A DNA stretch of 64,000 nucleotides, taken from Variovorax paradoxus. Lineage in GTDB: Bacteria > Pseudomonadota > Gammaproteobacteria > Burkholderiales > Burkholderiaceae_C. This document shows positions 17,174-26,197 of this stretch, in pieces. Positions within the stretch are counted from its first letter, which is position 1; every line of letters starts with the position of its first letter. The notes under the pieces were generated by a model that saw only the letters and a list, made by a program, of their open reading frames with translations, did no database searches and had not been told where the DNA came from. A program made the translations under genes and the position numbers. Where the stretch lies: positions 22,844 to 86,843 of the forward strand of contig NZ_JAUSRN010000022.1 of assembly GCF_030811855.1 (NCBI RefSeq), written 5' to 3'.

Positions 17174-17221
17174 GGCGCGCGGGCTAAGCTCGCGCCGCAA
17201 AAACCAGAACACGCACGAGCC

Positions 17222-18343
17222 ATGAACGACGTTGCCCAGCCCTCGAATCTCCTCCAGCGCGGCTTCCGCCGCTGCGGCACCTTGCTGTTCGCGGCCAGCT
17301 GCACGCTGGTGGCCGCCTGCACAAGCAACAGTGGATGCGGAGCACGCTACGACGCATCGCCGCAGTTCAAGGGCTGCACCTTTCAAAATCTGCCGAACCC
17401 GGAAGTCAAGCCCTCCGCCAGCGCATGGCGCATCTGGTCGCGCTTCATCGTCGGCAGCAAGGTCGACACCGTGCCGGTCGATCCGATTCCCGTGCGCATG
17501 CTGAGCACGGCCGACCTGGACGCGCTCGACACCAAGGCCAACCACGTGGTGCGGCTCGGCCATTCGTCGCACCTGCTCAAGCTGCAGGGCAAATACTGGC
17601 TGATCGACCCGGTGTTCAGCGAGCGGGCGTCGCCGTTCAGCTTCGCCGGGCCCAAGCGCTTTCACAAGCCGCCGCTCACGCTGGAGCAGCTGCCGCCAAT
17701 AGAAGGCCTGATCCTCTCGCACGACCATTACGACCACCTCGACGTGGCCACCATCGAGTACCTGGCTCAGCGCGTCCAACGCTACTTCGTCCCGCTGGGC
17801 GTGCGTGCGCGGCTCGTGGCCATGGGCGTGCCCGCGGAGCGCGTGACCGAGCTCGACTGGTGGCAAGGCGGCGAACACGACGGCGTGAAGCTCACCGCTA
17901 CGCCAGCGCAGCACTTCTCGGGCCGCACGCTGACCGACCGCGACCGCACGCTGTGGGCCTCATGGGTGGTGCAAAGCGGCGAGCAGCGAATCTTCTACAG
18001 CGGCGACTCGGGCTATTTTTCGGGCTTCAAGCAGATCGGGGAGCGCTTCGGCGGCTTCGATCTGGCACTGATGGAAAACGGCGCCTACGACGCCTACTGG
18101 CCCGCGGTGCACATGACGCCCGAACAGAGCGTGCAAGCATTTGAAGACCTGCGCGGCAAGGTGCTCTATTCGGTGCACAACAGCACCTTCGACCTCGCCT
18201 TCCACACTTGGCACGATCCGCTCGATCGCATCGCGGACCTGTCAGAAGCCAAGAAGATCGAACTGGCGACGCCGGTGATCGGTGAAGTGCTGACTGTAGG
18301 CAAGGCGCGCACCAACGAGCGCTGGTGGCAGGGCCTGCACTGA
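17222..18343 (+). CDS. Metallo-beta-lactamase-fold lipoprotein, UlaG/NAPE-PLD-like
   Basis: This 373-residue protein has an N-terminal signal with a likely lipobox TLVAAC at Cys33. The metal site is LILSHDHYDHLD with His167, His169, Asp171 and His172, followed by a further His in PAQHFSGRTL, Asp in FYSGDSGYF and a final His in LYSVHNSTFDLAFH. The segment order, with GRTLTDRDRTLWASWVV, is typical of the N-acyl-phosphatidylethanolamine phospholipase D-like branch, which is common in Proteobacteria. The substrate could be a phosphodiester lipid; that is by family analogy. It faces the periplasm. Confidence 0.88.
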   Translation: MNDVAQPSNLLQRGFRRCGTLLFAASCTLVAACTSNSGCGARYDASPQFKGCTFQNLPNPEVKPSASAWRIWSRFIVGSKVDTVPVDPIPVRMLSTADLDALDTKANHVVRLGHSSHLLKLQGKYWLIDPVFSERASPFSFAGPKRFHKPPLTLEQLPPIEGLILSHDHYDHLDVATIEYLAQRVQRYFVPLGVRARLVAMGVPAERVTELDWWQGGEHDGVKLTATPAQHFSGRTLTDRDRTLWASWVVQSGEQRIFYSGDSGYFSGFKQIGERFGGFDLALMENGAYDAYWPAVHMTPEQSVQAFEDLRGKVLYSVHNSTFDLAFHTWHDPLDRIADLSEAKKIELATPVIGEVLTVGKARTNERWWQGLH

Positions 18344-18358
18344 GGCCTGCAACAGCCT

Positions 18359-18547
18359 CTAATTGCGTTCTTTGCGCTCGCGCGCCCGGCGCTGCTGCCG
18401 GGTTTCGTTGGCCTGCGCCGCGATGCGGTCCTTCTCGCGCTGCTTGGCCCCGCGCTTCATGCGCATGCGGCGGCCGAACCAGAAGCTGGCAAGGCCGGTG
18501 ACCACCGCAATGAAGAGGCCGATGACGCTGATGTCGATGCCGCCCAT
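18359..18547 (-). CDS. Small single-helix membrane protein downstream of parC
   Basis: This 62-residue protein has one hydrophobic helix (about residues 5-24, ISVIGLFIAVVTGLASFWF) followed by a strongly basic, Arg/Lys/Gln-rich tail to the end. The ATG at 18547 overlaps the TGA of parC by one base (TGATG), implying coupled translation. I do not recognise a named family. Similar short basic membrane proteins follow parC in related genomes as far as I recall. The ortholog-style architecture suggests a cytoplasmic nucleic-acid- or lipid-binding tail. Confidence 0.65.
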   Translation of the reverse strand: MGGIDISVIGLFIAVVTGLASFWFGRRMRMKRGAKQREKDRIAAQANETRQQRRARERKERN

Positions 18548-20940
18548 CACAGCACCCGCACGATGCTGGCCGGCTTGAAGCCGAGGTCGGCCGCCTTGCC
18601 TTTGCGCGCACGGCTGCCGCGCGCGTTGTTGAGCGTGCGGATCTCCAGCGTCTCGTCGCGCTCCTTGCCGCCGCGGCCGATGCCTTCGATCTTCACGCTG
18701 CGCGTGTAGGCCGCGGCGCCCGCCAGCGTGTCCTTCGCTTCCAGGTCGATCAGGGTGAGGCCGCGGCCGCCCTTGGGCAGGCTCTTGAGTTCGGTGATGT
18801 CGAAGGTCAGGATGCGGCCGCCAGTCGAGGCGCAGGCCACGTGCGTGGCCGCCGGCATCGGCTCCGCGCCGCTCGCGCCGCCCACCACCGACGGTCGGCA
18901 GAGTTGCTCGCCCTCGCCCACGTCGATGAAGGCCTTGCCGCCGCGCTGGCGCGACATCATGTTCTCGACCGTGGCGATGAAGCCGTAGCCGCCCGTGTTG
19001 GCCAGCAGCACGCTCGCGCCCACCGGCCCCGCGAAGAAATGCGTGACGTGCGTGCCGGCATCGAGTTCGATGAGCGTGGTCACGGGTTGGCCGTCGCCGC
19101 GCGCGCCGGGAAGCGAGGCCACGGGCACGGTGTAGACGCGCACCGTCTTGTCCTTGGCGGAGCCGAACACGAGCAGCGTGTCGACGCTACGGCACTCGAA
19201 GGCGCCGTAAAGGGCGTCGCCGGACTTGAAGCTGTACTCGGGCGCTGCCGCGCCGTTGGCGCCGTTCTTCTCGCTGGGCCAGCCCTTCTGCGCGCGGACC
19301 CAGCCCTTCTGTGACACGATCACCGTGACCGGCTCGTCGACCACCTTGACTTCGGCCACGGCGCGCTTTTCGGCCTGGATCAGCGTGCGGCGCGGATCCG
19401 CGAAGGTCTTGGCATCGGCTTCGATTTCCTTCACCAGCAGGCGGCGCAGGGCCGCTGGACTGCCGAGGATGTCTTCAAGCTTTTTCTGGTCTGTGCGCAA
19501 CTCGTCGAGTTGCTGCTGAATCTTGATGGCTTCTAGCCGAGCAAGCTGCCGCAGCCGGATTTCAAGGATGTCTTCCGCCTGCACTTCGGAGAGATTGAAG
19601 CGCGCAATGAGCGCAGCCTTCGGATCTTCCGCCGCTCGGATGATCGCTATCACCTCGTCGATATTGAGCAGCACCAGCTGCCGGCCTTCGAGGATGTGGA
19701 TGCGGTCCAGCACCTTGTTCAGGCGGTGCCGCGAGCGCTTCTCGACGGTGATCTCGCGGAACGCGATCCACTCGTTGAGCATCTGTCGCAGCGACTTTTG
19801 CGTGGGCTTGCCGTCGATGCCCACCATGGTGAGGTTGATGGGCGATGAGGTTTCGAGCGAGGTCTGCGCGAGCAGCGTGGTGATGAACTCGTCCTGGCTG
19901 ATGCGCGAGGTCTTGGGTTCGAACACCAGGCGCACGGCAGCGTCCTTGCTGGATTCGTCGCGCACCACGTCGAGCACCGAGAGCATCGCGGCCTTCAGCT
20001 GGGTCTGCTCGGCGCTGAGCGCCTTCTTGCCGGCCTTGACCTTCGGGTTGGTGATTTCCTCGATTTCCTCGAGCACCTTCTGCGTGCTGACACCGGGCGG
20101 AAGCTCGTTGACCACGAGCTGCCATTGGCCGCGCGCAAGGTCTTCAATCTTCCAGCGCGCGCGCACCTTGAGCGAGCCGCGACCGGTGCGGTAGGCGTCG
20201 GCAATGTCGGCCGGGCCGCTGATGATCTGGGCGCCGCCGGGGTAATCGGGGCCGGGCACGATCTGCAGCAATTCCTCGTCGCTGAGCTTGCCGTTCGCCT
20301 TGATCAGCGCCACGCAGGCATCGGCGATCTCGCGCAGGTTGTGGCTTGGGATTTCGGTGGCCAGACCCACGGCGATGCCGCTCGCGCCATTGAGCAGCGT
20401 GAACGGCAGGCGCGCGGGCAACAGGCGCGGTTCTTCGGTGCTGCCGTCGTAGTTGGGAATGAAGTCGACCGTGCCTTCGTCGATCTCGTCGAGCAGCAGG
20501 CTGGTGATGCGGGCCAGGCGCGCCTCGGTGTAGCGCATGGCCGCGGCGCCGTCGCCATCTCGGCTGCCGAAGTTGCCCTGGCCGTCGACCAGCGGATAGC
20601 GCTGCGAAAAATCCTGCGCCATGCGCACCAGCGCGTCGTAGGCTGCCTGGTCGCTGTGCGGGTGAAAGCGGCCGAGCACGTCGCCCACTACGCGCGCGCT
20701 CTTGACGGGCTTGGCACCCACGGTGCCGTTGGTGCCGCCAAAGCCCAGGCCCATGCGCGACATCGAATAGAGGATGCGCCGCTGCACCGGCTTCTGGCCG
20801 TCGGACACGTCGGGCAGCGCGCGGCCCTTGACCACGCTGAGCGCGTATTCGAGATAGGCGGTTTGTGCGTAGTCGGCCAGCGTGAGGGTGGTGTCGCCGT
20901 CGGTGGGACCCTGGAGATCGAGCGGAGGTTGGGAGTCCAT
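18547..20940 (-). CDS. parC: DNA topoisomerase IV subunit A
   Basis: The 797-residue protein is the strand-breaking subunit that decatenates daughter chromosomes with ParE. The active-site tyrosine is Tyr137 in AAMRYTEARL, the winged-helix begins with the DGQKPVQRRILYSM block, and the C-terminal beta-pinwheel follows from about residue 500. In the quinolone pocket the segment HPHSDQAAYDAL has Gln98 and Asp102 in place of the Ser and Glu of Escherichia coli ParC. No Shine-Dalgarno sequence precedes the start; the 20 upstream bases are a pyrimidine run. The gene follows parE and the transglycosylase gene on the same strand. Confidence 0.97.
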   Translation of the reverse strand: MDSQPPLDLQGPTDGDTTLTLADYAQTAYLEYALSVVKGRALPDVSDGQKPVQRRILYSMSRMGLGFGGTNGTVGAKPVKSARVVGDVLGRFHPHSDQAAYDALVRMAQDFSQRYPLVDGQGNFGSRDGDGAAAMRYTEARLARITSLLLDEIDEGTVDFIPNYDGSTEEPRLLPARLPFTLLNGASGIAVGLATEIPSHNLREIADACVALIKANGKLSDEELLQIVPGPDYPGGAQIISGPADIADAYRTGRGSLKVRARWKIEDLARGQWQLVVNELPPGVSTQKVLEEIEEITNPKVKAGKKALSAEQTQLKAAMLSVLDVVRDESSKDAAVRLVFEPKTSRISQDEFITTLLAQTSLETSSPINLTMVGIDGKPTQKSLRQMLNEWIAFREITVEKRSRHRLNKVLDRIHILEGRQLVLLNIDEVIAIIRAAEDPKAALIARFNLSEVQAEDILEIRLRQLARLEAIKIQQQLDELRTDQKKLEDILGSPAALRRLLVKEIEADAKTFADPRRTLIQAEKRAVAEVKVVDEPVTVIVSQKGWVRAQKGWPSEKNGANGAAAPEYSFKSGDALYGAFECRSVDTLLVFGSAKDKTVRVYTVPVASLPGARGDGQPVTTLIELDAGTHVTHFFAGPVGASVLLANTGGYGFIATVENMMSRQRGGKAFIDVGEGEQLCRPSVVGGASGAEPMPAATHVACASTGGRILTFDITELKSLPKGGRGLTLIDLEAKDTLAGAAAYTRSVKIEGIGRGGKERDETLEIRTLNNARGSRARKGKAADLGFKPASIVRVL

Positions 20941-21031
20941 GGAGAAGAGAAAAAGAAAAACAGTTGTCGGGCCGCGCGCCTTTTATGCGCTCAACCCAGT
21001 GATCGGCGACGAAAACGCGGATGCGGCATGT

Positions 21032-21919
21032 TCAGGACAGCGGCACTTCCGCCGCGCCGTCCGATACCGTCGGCTGCTCGGGCATTTCGGGCATGGTCGG
21101 CATGCCGGTGGGCGAATCGGGCGGCAGGTTGCCACGGCCAAGAGCGCCGCCCTTCGGCACCGTGAGCTCCATGCGGATGCGCCCCGGCGCCTTGCCGCCG
21201 CGCGCGTTGCTGCCGCCGCCGCCCAGTCCCGCCGAAGGCTTGAGATACGCATAGAGCTGCAGCACCGTCTGAACGTAGTTCTGCGTTTCCTTGTAATTAG
21301 GAATCTTGTTGCCTGCACGCTGCACGGCACCCTCGCCGGCGTTGTAGGCGGCCAGCGCCAGTTCGATCTGGCCCGGGAACATGGCGATCAGGTCTCGCAG
21401 GTAGCGCGAGCCGGCGGCGATGTTGATGCGCGGATCGAACAGCTTCTTTTCGATGCTGCTGCGCTTGTCCGCCGAGACGCCGTAGCGCTGCGCGGTGCCC
21501 GGCATGAGCTGCATGAGCCCCATCGCGCCCTTGGGCGAAACGGCCTGCGCGTCGAAACCCGACTCGGTGGCGATCAGCGCCTGCAGCAATTCGTAGTCGA
21601 TCGAATGCTTGTCCGCCGCATCGCGCAGCGCGGCCTTCGCGGTCTTGTAGCTGGGCGAGGCCTCGAAAAGAGCGAGCAAGGTCTGCGACGCTTGGGGCAC
21701 CTTTCCGTCGAGCTTGCGCCCGCCGCGTCCGAACGGCGCCACGCCCTGCGAGGTGTCAAAGCTCTGCCCGCGGCGAAAGAAGATCTGGTAGCGCTCGTCG
21801 ATCTTTTCCGCGGCGAAATGGGCCACGCCCTTGCTGTCGATGTAGCCGTAGATGTCAGCGGCGTGCGCCAGCCCGTGCTGCGTGCAGAGCAGCAGCAAGG
21901 CCAGGAACAACGGACGCAT
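21032..21919 (-). CDS. Lytic transglycosylase with DUF4124-like N-terminus
   Basis: This 295-residue exported protein has a signal peptide (PLFLALLLLCTQHGLAHA), then a short DUF4124-type segment ADIYGYIDSKGVAHFAAEKI, then an SLT domain at about 110-235. The catalytic glutamate is in ALIATESGFDAQAVS, followed by KGAMGLMQLMPGTAQRYGV and the conserved IELALAAYNAGEGAV. It cleaves the glycan strands of peptidoglycan in the periplasm. The C-terminus is Gly/Pro-rich. A GTG six codons upstream (21937) is an alternative start. It sits between parE and parC, so wall remodelling and chromosome decatenation genes share a transcript. Confidence 0.9.
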   Translation of the reverse strand: MRPLFLALLLLCTQHGLAHAADIYGYIDSKGVAHFAAEKIDERYQIFFRRGQSFDTSQGVAPFGRGGRKLDGKVPQASQTLLALFEASPSYKTAKAALRDAADKHSIDYELLQALIATESGFDAQAVSPKGAMGLMQLMPGTAQRYGVSADKRSSIEKKLFDPRINIAAGSRYLRDLIAMFPGQIELALAAYNAGEGAVQRAGNKIPNYKETQNYVQTVLQLYAYLKPSAGLGGGGSNARGGKAPGRIRMELTVPKGGALGRGNLPPDSPTGMPTMPEMPEQPTVSDGAAEVPLS

Positions 21920-21945
21920 GAAATCTGAGATTTTCACGAGAGTGG

Positions 21946-23943
21946 TCAAACATCGATGTCGACATCGTCGGCGCGCAGTTCCATCAACTCGCGCCGAGCC
22001 GCTGCCTCGCCCTTGCCCATGAGCTTGGTGATCTCCCCTTGGGTGGACGTGAAGTCGAAGCGCCCCAGCTGAACCTTCATCAGGCGCCGGGTGTCCGGAT
22101 TGAGCGTGGTTTCCCACAATTGTTCCGCGCTCATCTCGCCCAGGCCCTTGAAGCGGCTGATGTTCCAGGCGCCTTCGCGCACGCCGTCCTTGCGCAGTTT
22201 ATCCAGGGTGGCAGTCAGTTCGCCCTCGTCGAGCGCATAGACCTTGGAAGCCGGTTTCTTGCCCCGCGCCGGTGCGTCCACCCGAAATAGTGGCGGCTTT
22301 GCGACATACACATGGCCCGCTTCGATGAGTTTCGGAAAGTGTCGGAAGAACAGCGTGAGCAGCAGGACCTGGATGTGCGAGCCATCCACGTCGGCATCGG
22401 AGAGGATGCAGATCTTGCCGTAGCGCAGGCCGCTCATATCGGGCGAGTCGTTGGGGCCGTGCGGATCGACGCCCACGGCCACCGAGATGTCGTGGATTTC
22501 GGTGTTGGCGAAGAGCCGGTCGCGTTCAACCTCCCAGGTGTTCAGCACCTTGCCGCGCAAGGGCAGGATGGCTTGGCTCTCTTTGTCGCGGCCCATCTTG
22601 GCGCTGCCGCCGGCCGAGTCGCCCTCGACCAGAAAGACTTCGTTGTGGCTGATGTCCTTGCTCTCGCAATCGGTCAGCTTGCCGGGCAGCACTGCCACGC
22701 CGGAGCCCTTGCGCTTCTCGACTTTCTGGCCCGCGCGCTGGCGCGTCTGCGCGGCCTTGATGGCCAGTTCGGCGAGCTTCTTGCCGTAATCGACGTGCTG
22801 GTTGAGCCACAGTTCGAGCGCGGGTCGCACGAAGCTCGACACCAGCCGCACCGCATCGCGCGAGTTGAGCCGTTCCTTGATCTGGCCCTGGAACTGCGGG
22901 TCGAGCACCTTGGCGCTCAGCACGTACGAAGCGCGCGCGAACACGTCTTCGGGCAAGAGCTTCACGCCCTTGGGCAGCAGCGAGTGCAGTTCGATGAAAC
23001 CCTTCACCGCCGTGAACAGGCCGTCGCGCAGGCCGCTTTCATGCGTGCCGCCGGCGCTGGTGGGAATCAGGTTGACGTAGCTCTCGCGCACCGGCTGGCC
23101 GTCTTCGGTGAAGGCCACGCACCAGTCGGCGCCCTCGCCTTCGGCGAAGTTGTCGGCGTTCTTGTCGGCATGGCCGCTGCCTTCGAACAACGGAATCACC
23201 GGGTCGCCGCTCAGCGTCTGCATCAGGTAGTCGCTCAGACCGCCCTTGTAGAGCCACTGCTGCGTTTCCTTGGTCTTCTCGACCGTGAGCGTGACGCTCA
23301 CGCCCGGCATCAGCACGGCCTTGCTGCGCAGCAGGTGCGTGAGTTCGCTCATGGGCAACGCGGCGGTCTCGAAATACTTGGCGTCGGGCCAGGCGCGCAC
23401 GGTGGTGCCCTGGCGGCGCTCGCCGGCTTCGAGCTTGCGGATTTCGAGCGCCTCGATCACGTCGCCGGCACTGAAGGCCAGCTTGGCCACCGAGCCTTCG
23501 CGGTGGGAAACGACCTCGAGCCGCTTTGAAAGCGCATTGGTCACCGACACGCCCACGCCGTGCAAGCCGCCCGAGAAGCTGTAGGCGCCGCCCGAGCCCT
23601 TGTCGAACTTGCCGCCCGCGTGCAGGCGGGTGAACACCAGTTCGACCACCGGGGCCTTTTCTTCGGGGTGCAGCCCGAACGGAATGCCGCGGCCATCGTC
23701 TTCGATGCTCACCGAGCCGTCGGTGTGCAGGGTGACCTTGATCTTCTTGCCGTAGCCCGCCAGCGCCTCGTCGGCCGCGTTGTCGAGCACTTCCTGGATG
23801 ATGTGCAGCGGGTTGTCGGTCCGGGTGTACATGCCCGGGCGCTGCTTCACGGGCTCCAGGCCCTTGAGCACGCGGATGGAACCTTCCGAATAGCCCGAGG
23901 ACGCGGACGATGGGCTGGGGGGAGTCTTGAGGGGAGTCGCCAT
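21946..23943 (-). CDS. parE: DNA topoisomerase IV subunit B
   Basis: The 665-residue ATPase subunit has the GHKL ATP site (VLDNAADEALAGYG, IEDDGRGIPFGLHPEE, FSGGLHGVGVSVTNAL), a transducer domain and the TOPRIM block with EGDSAGGSAKMGRDKESQAI, PLRGKVLNTWEV and the metal-binding SDADVDGSHIQVLLL. The SDADVDG and MSGLRYGKIC segments separate ParE from GyrB. It pairs with the parC product encoded downstream to relax and decatenate DNA. The first 20 residues are a Ser/Pro-rich tail. A CTG-N10-CAG site resembling a LexA box lies 33 bases upstream. Confidence 0.96.
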   Translation of the reverse strand: MATPLKTPPSPSSASSGYSEGSIRVLKGLEPVKQRPGMYTRTDNPLHIIQEVLDNAADEALAGYGKKIKVTLHTDGSVSIEDDGRGIPFGLHPEEKAPVVELVFTRLHAGGKFDKGSGGAYSFSGGLHGVGVSVTNALSKRLEVVSHREGSVAKLAFSAGDVIEALEIRKLEAGERRQGTTVRAWPDAKYFETAALPMSELTHLLRSKAVLMPGVSVTLTVEKTKETQQWLYKGGLSDYLMQTLSGDPVIPLFEGSGHADKNADNFAEGEGADWCVAFTEDGQPVRESYVNLIPTSAGGTHESGLRDGLFTAVKGFIELHSLLPKGVKLLPEDVFARASYVLSAKVLDPQFQGQIKERLNSRDAVRLVSSFVRPALELWLNQHVDYGKKLAELAIKAAQTRQRAGQKVEKRKGSGVAVLPGKLTDCESKDISHNEVFLVEGDSAGGSAKMGRDKESQAILPLRGKVLNTWEVERDRLFANTEIHDISVAVGVDPHGPNDSPDMSGLRYGKICILSDADVDGSHIQVLLLTLFFRHFPKLIEAGHVYVAKPPLFRVDAPARGKKPASKVYALDEGELTATLDKLRKDGVREGAWNISRFKGLGEMSAEQLWETTLNPDTRRLMKVQLGRFDFTSTQGEITKLMGKGEAAARRELMELRADDVDIDV

Positions 23944-23976
23944 GGGGGCGGATTGTAGTCAGTCGAATCCAAATGA

Positions 23977-23992
23977 CTGGATACCCATACAG
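23977..23992. promoter_or_regulatory. Possible LexA (SOS) box
   Basis: CTGGATACCCATACAG keeps the CTG-N10-CAG frame and 12 of the 16 positions of the consensus CTGTATATATATACAG. It lies 34 bases upstream of the parE start and 161 bases upstream of the MFS gene. It could regulate either, or be a chance match. Confidence 0.35.
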
Positions 23993-24152
23993 CAGCATCG
24001 TCCGACCGCAGCTCCATGCCATCGAATTTCGACGGCGGTCGCAACTCTCGTTCGCTTTGATGCCTGGAGCGCATCAAAGCACCCGCCATAAATCATCAAT
24101 GGCTTGGAGCCCCTTCGACTGCCAAGGGATGCAAGTCGCTACATTCGACGCC

Positions 24153-25376
24153 ATGCAAGCCTCCGCTCCCACTCTCTCGGTCAAGCAGGTGCTGATCTGC
24201 GGCGCCATGATCGTCACGCTCTCGATGGGCATTCGCCATGGCTTCGGCCTGTGGCTGCAGCCGATCACGCAGGCGCAGGACTGGACCCGCCAGACCTTCT
24301 CGTTCGCCCTGGCAGTCCAAAACCTCTCGTGGGGCATCTTCGGTGTGTTCGCGGGCATGGTGGCCGACCGCTTCGGCGCGTTCCGGGTCCTGATCGCGGG
24401 CACGGCGTTCTATGCGCTGGGCCTGCTGGGCATGGCGTATTCGCCCACGCCGCTCTTGTTCACGCTGAGCGCTGGCGTGCTGATCGGCGCTGCGCAGGCG
24501 GGCACCACCTATGCCGTCGTCTACGGCGTGATCGGGCGCCAGATTCCGGCTGAGCGGCGTTCGTGGGCCATGGGCGTGGCGGCGGCGGCAGGCTCGTTCG
24601 GCCAGTTCCTGATGGCGCCCATCGAGGGCCGCCTGATCGGCCACCTGGGCTGGCAGACCGCGCTGGCCGTGGTGGCGGTGCTGGCGCTGGTGATCGTGCC
24701 GCTGGCCTTCGGCCTGCGCGAACCGCAGCGCGAGGCACTGGCTGGGCACCGTGACCAATCGGTGCTGCAGGCGGTGGGCGAGGCCTTCCGCTACCCGAGC
24801 TTCGGGCTGCTGATGGCCGGGTATTTCGTCTGCGGCTTCCAGCTCGCGTTCATCGGCATCCACATGCCGACCTACCTGCGCGACCAGCGCCTGGCGGCCG
24901 ACGTGGCGGGCTACGCGCTGGCGCTGATCGGGCTTTTCAACGTCTTCGGCACCTACACGGTCGGGCTGCTAGGGCAGAAGCTGGCCAAGCGCAAGATCCT
25001 GGCGGCCATCTACTTTGCGCGGGCGGTGTCCATCATGCTGTTCCTGCTGGTGCCGATTTCACCGCTCAGCGTGTATGTGTTTTCTGCGGCCATGGGCTTT
25101 CTCTGGCTTTCGACCGTGCCTGCCACCAATGCGATCATCGCGGGCATCTTCGGGGTGTCGCACCTGTCGATGCTCAGCGGCTTCGTGTTCCTGAGCCACC
25201 AGGTGGGCTCGTTCATCGGGGTCTGGCTCGGCGGCTACCTGTATGACACCACCGGCAGCTACGACATCGTCTGGTACATCGCCATCGCCCTGGGCGTGTT
25301 CGCGGCGCTGATCAATCTGCCGGTCAAGGAAGGTGCCATTGCGCGCGGCACGGCGCCGGCCGCCGTTCCCGGCTGA
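24153..25376 (+). CDS. MFS transporter, OFA/monocarboxylate-like
   Basis: This 407-residue protein has twelve hydrophobic helices. It has MFS signatures such as GMVADRFGAFRVLIAGTAFYA after helix 2 and the C-terminal half-repeat GLLGQKLAKRKILAAIYF. The early helix MIVTLSMGIRHGFGLWLQPI with its conserved arginine-histidine pair matches the NreB/oxalate-formate and monocarboxylate type carriers found in Burkholderiales. The start at 24153 gives the standard short N-terminus; an ATG at 24129 in the same frame is preceded directly by AAGGG with no spacing. The substrate is probably an organic anion, but this is not established. Confidence 0.87.
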   Translation: MQASAPTLSVKQVLICGAMIVTLSMGIRHGFGLWLQPITQAQDWTRQTFSFALAVQNLSWGIFGVFAGMVADRFGAFRVLIAGTAFYALGLLGMAYSPTPLLFTLSAGVLIGAAQAGTTYAVVYGVIGRQIPAERRSWAMGVAAAAGSFGQFLMAPIEGRLIGHLGWQTALAVVAVLALVIVPLAFGLREPQREALAGHRDQSVLQAVGEAFRYPSFGLLMAGYFVCGFQLAFIGIHMPTYLRDQRLAADVAGYALALIGLFNVFGTYTVGLLGQKLAKRKILAAIYFARAVSIMLFLLVPISPLSVYVFSAAMGFLWLSTVPATNAIIAGIFGVSHLSMLSGFVFLSHQVGSFIGVWLGGYLYDTTGSYDIVWYIAIALGVFAALINLPVKEGAIARGTAPAAVPG

Positions 25377-25399
25377 GCATAGAGAGAATGGAAACTGAC

Positions 25400-25540
25400 A
25401 TGACTTCGCAGACGCGCCATCGCCTCCTACACGCCGGCTCGCTCGCCGCGGCGCTGGCGGTGCTGGGCGGCGTTTTCGCGCTCTACGTCCATCCGAGCTT
25501 TCTCGTGACGCTGGTTGACCAGGTCTGGTCCTGCTTTTGA
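25400..25540 (+). CDS. 46-residue single-helix membrane protein coupled to a methyltransferase gene
   Basis: The frame encodes MTSQTRHRLLHAGSLAAALA and continues through a hydrophobic helix to VDQVWSCF. It ends with TGA at 25538-25540, whose A is the first base of the ATG of the methyltransferase gene (TGATG). An in-frame ATG at 25388 would add four residues. There is one membrane helix (about residues 11-33). The fixed spacing, the overlap and the well-formed hydrophobic segment argue that it is real. I do not know a function. Confidence 0.7.
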   Translation: MTSQTRHRLLHAGSLAAALAVLGGVFALYVHPSFLVTLVDQVWSCF

Positions 25541-26118
25541 TGGCCACGAAAGAAGACGTCTCGAGCCTTCACGCCGGCCTGGCGCCGTCGGAATGGATCG
25601 TGCGTTGGTCGCACCTTCTGGCGCCTGGCGCCACCGTGCTCGACGTGGCTTGCGGCCACGGGCGGCACATGCAGTGGTTCGCGGCGCACGGGCACGCGGT
25701 CACGGGCGTCGATCGCGCTCCAGAGGCCACGGAAGCAGCGAGCGCCTACGGCCGCACCCTGACCGCCGACATCGAGTCCGGCCCCTGGCCCTTTGCCGGT
25801 CAGGCTTTCGGCGCGGTGGTCGTCACCAATTACCTGTGGCGGCCGCGCATGGCCGACATCGTGGCCGCGGTCACGCCGGGTGGCGTGCTGCTCTACGAAA
25901 CCTTTGCGGCCGGCAACGAAAGCGTGGGCAAGCCCTCGCGGCCGGACTTCCTGCTGCAGCCGGGCGAACTGCTGGCCGCCTGCCGGGAGCTGCGCGTGGT
26001 GGCCTATGAAGACGGCTTTCTGGACGAGCCGCCACGCTTCGTCCAGCGCATTGCCGCCGTGCGTGCCGGCGCGGCCGATCCGGCCCAGCCCGCACGCCAT
26101 CCGCTGCGGGGAAACTGA
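25540..26118 (+). CDS. Class I SAM-dependent methyltransferase, TehB-like
   Basis: This 192-residue cytoplasmic protein has a Rossmann-type methyltransferase core. SAM-binding motif I is VLDVACGHGRHMQWF (about residues 33-47), motif II is GVDRAPEATEAA, and motif IV is VVVTNYLWRP. It closely resembles the short TehB/class I methyltransferases with small-molecule or unknown substrates. The start overlaps the stop of the small membrane protein gene by one base. No partner enzyme nearby indicates the substrate. Confidence 0.85.
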   Translation: MATKEDVSSLHAGLAPSEWIVRWSHLLAPGATVLDVACGHGRHMQWFAAHGHAVTGVDRAPEATEAASAYGRTLTADIESGPWPFAGQAFGAVVVTNYLWRPRMADIVAAVTPGGVLLYETFAAGNESVGKPSRPDFLLQPGELLAACRELRVVAYEDGFLDEPPRFVQRIAAVRAGAADPAQPARHPLRGN

Positions 26119-26197
26119 CCCCACCGGGGGGCCGGTTTCCGCCGACCCCGGAGTCAGTAGAATCGGCGCTTTCGTCCACCGACAGAGAGATTCCCCC

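Noticed and set aside
17018..17914. Upstream extension of the lipase-like open frame on the minus strand
   Set aside because: It runs through the divergent region and the metallohydrolase gene; homology-like sequence begins only at 17017.
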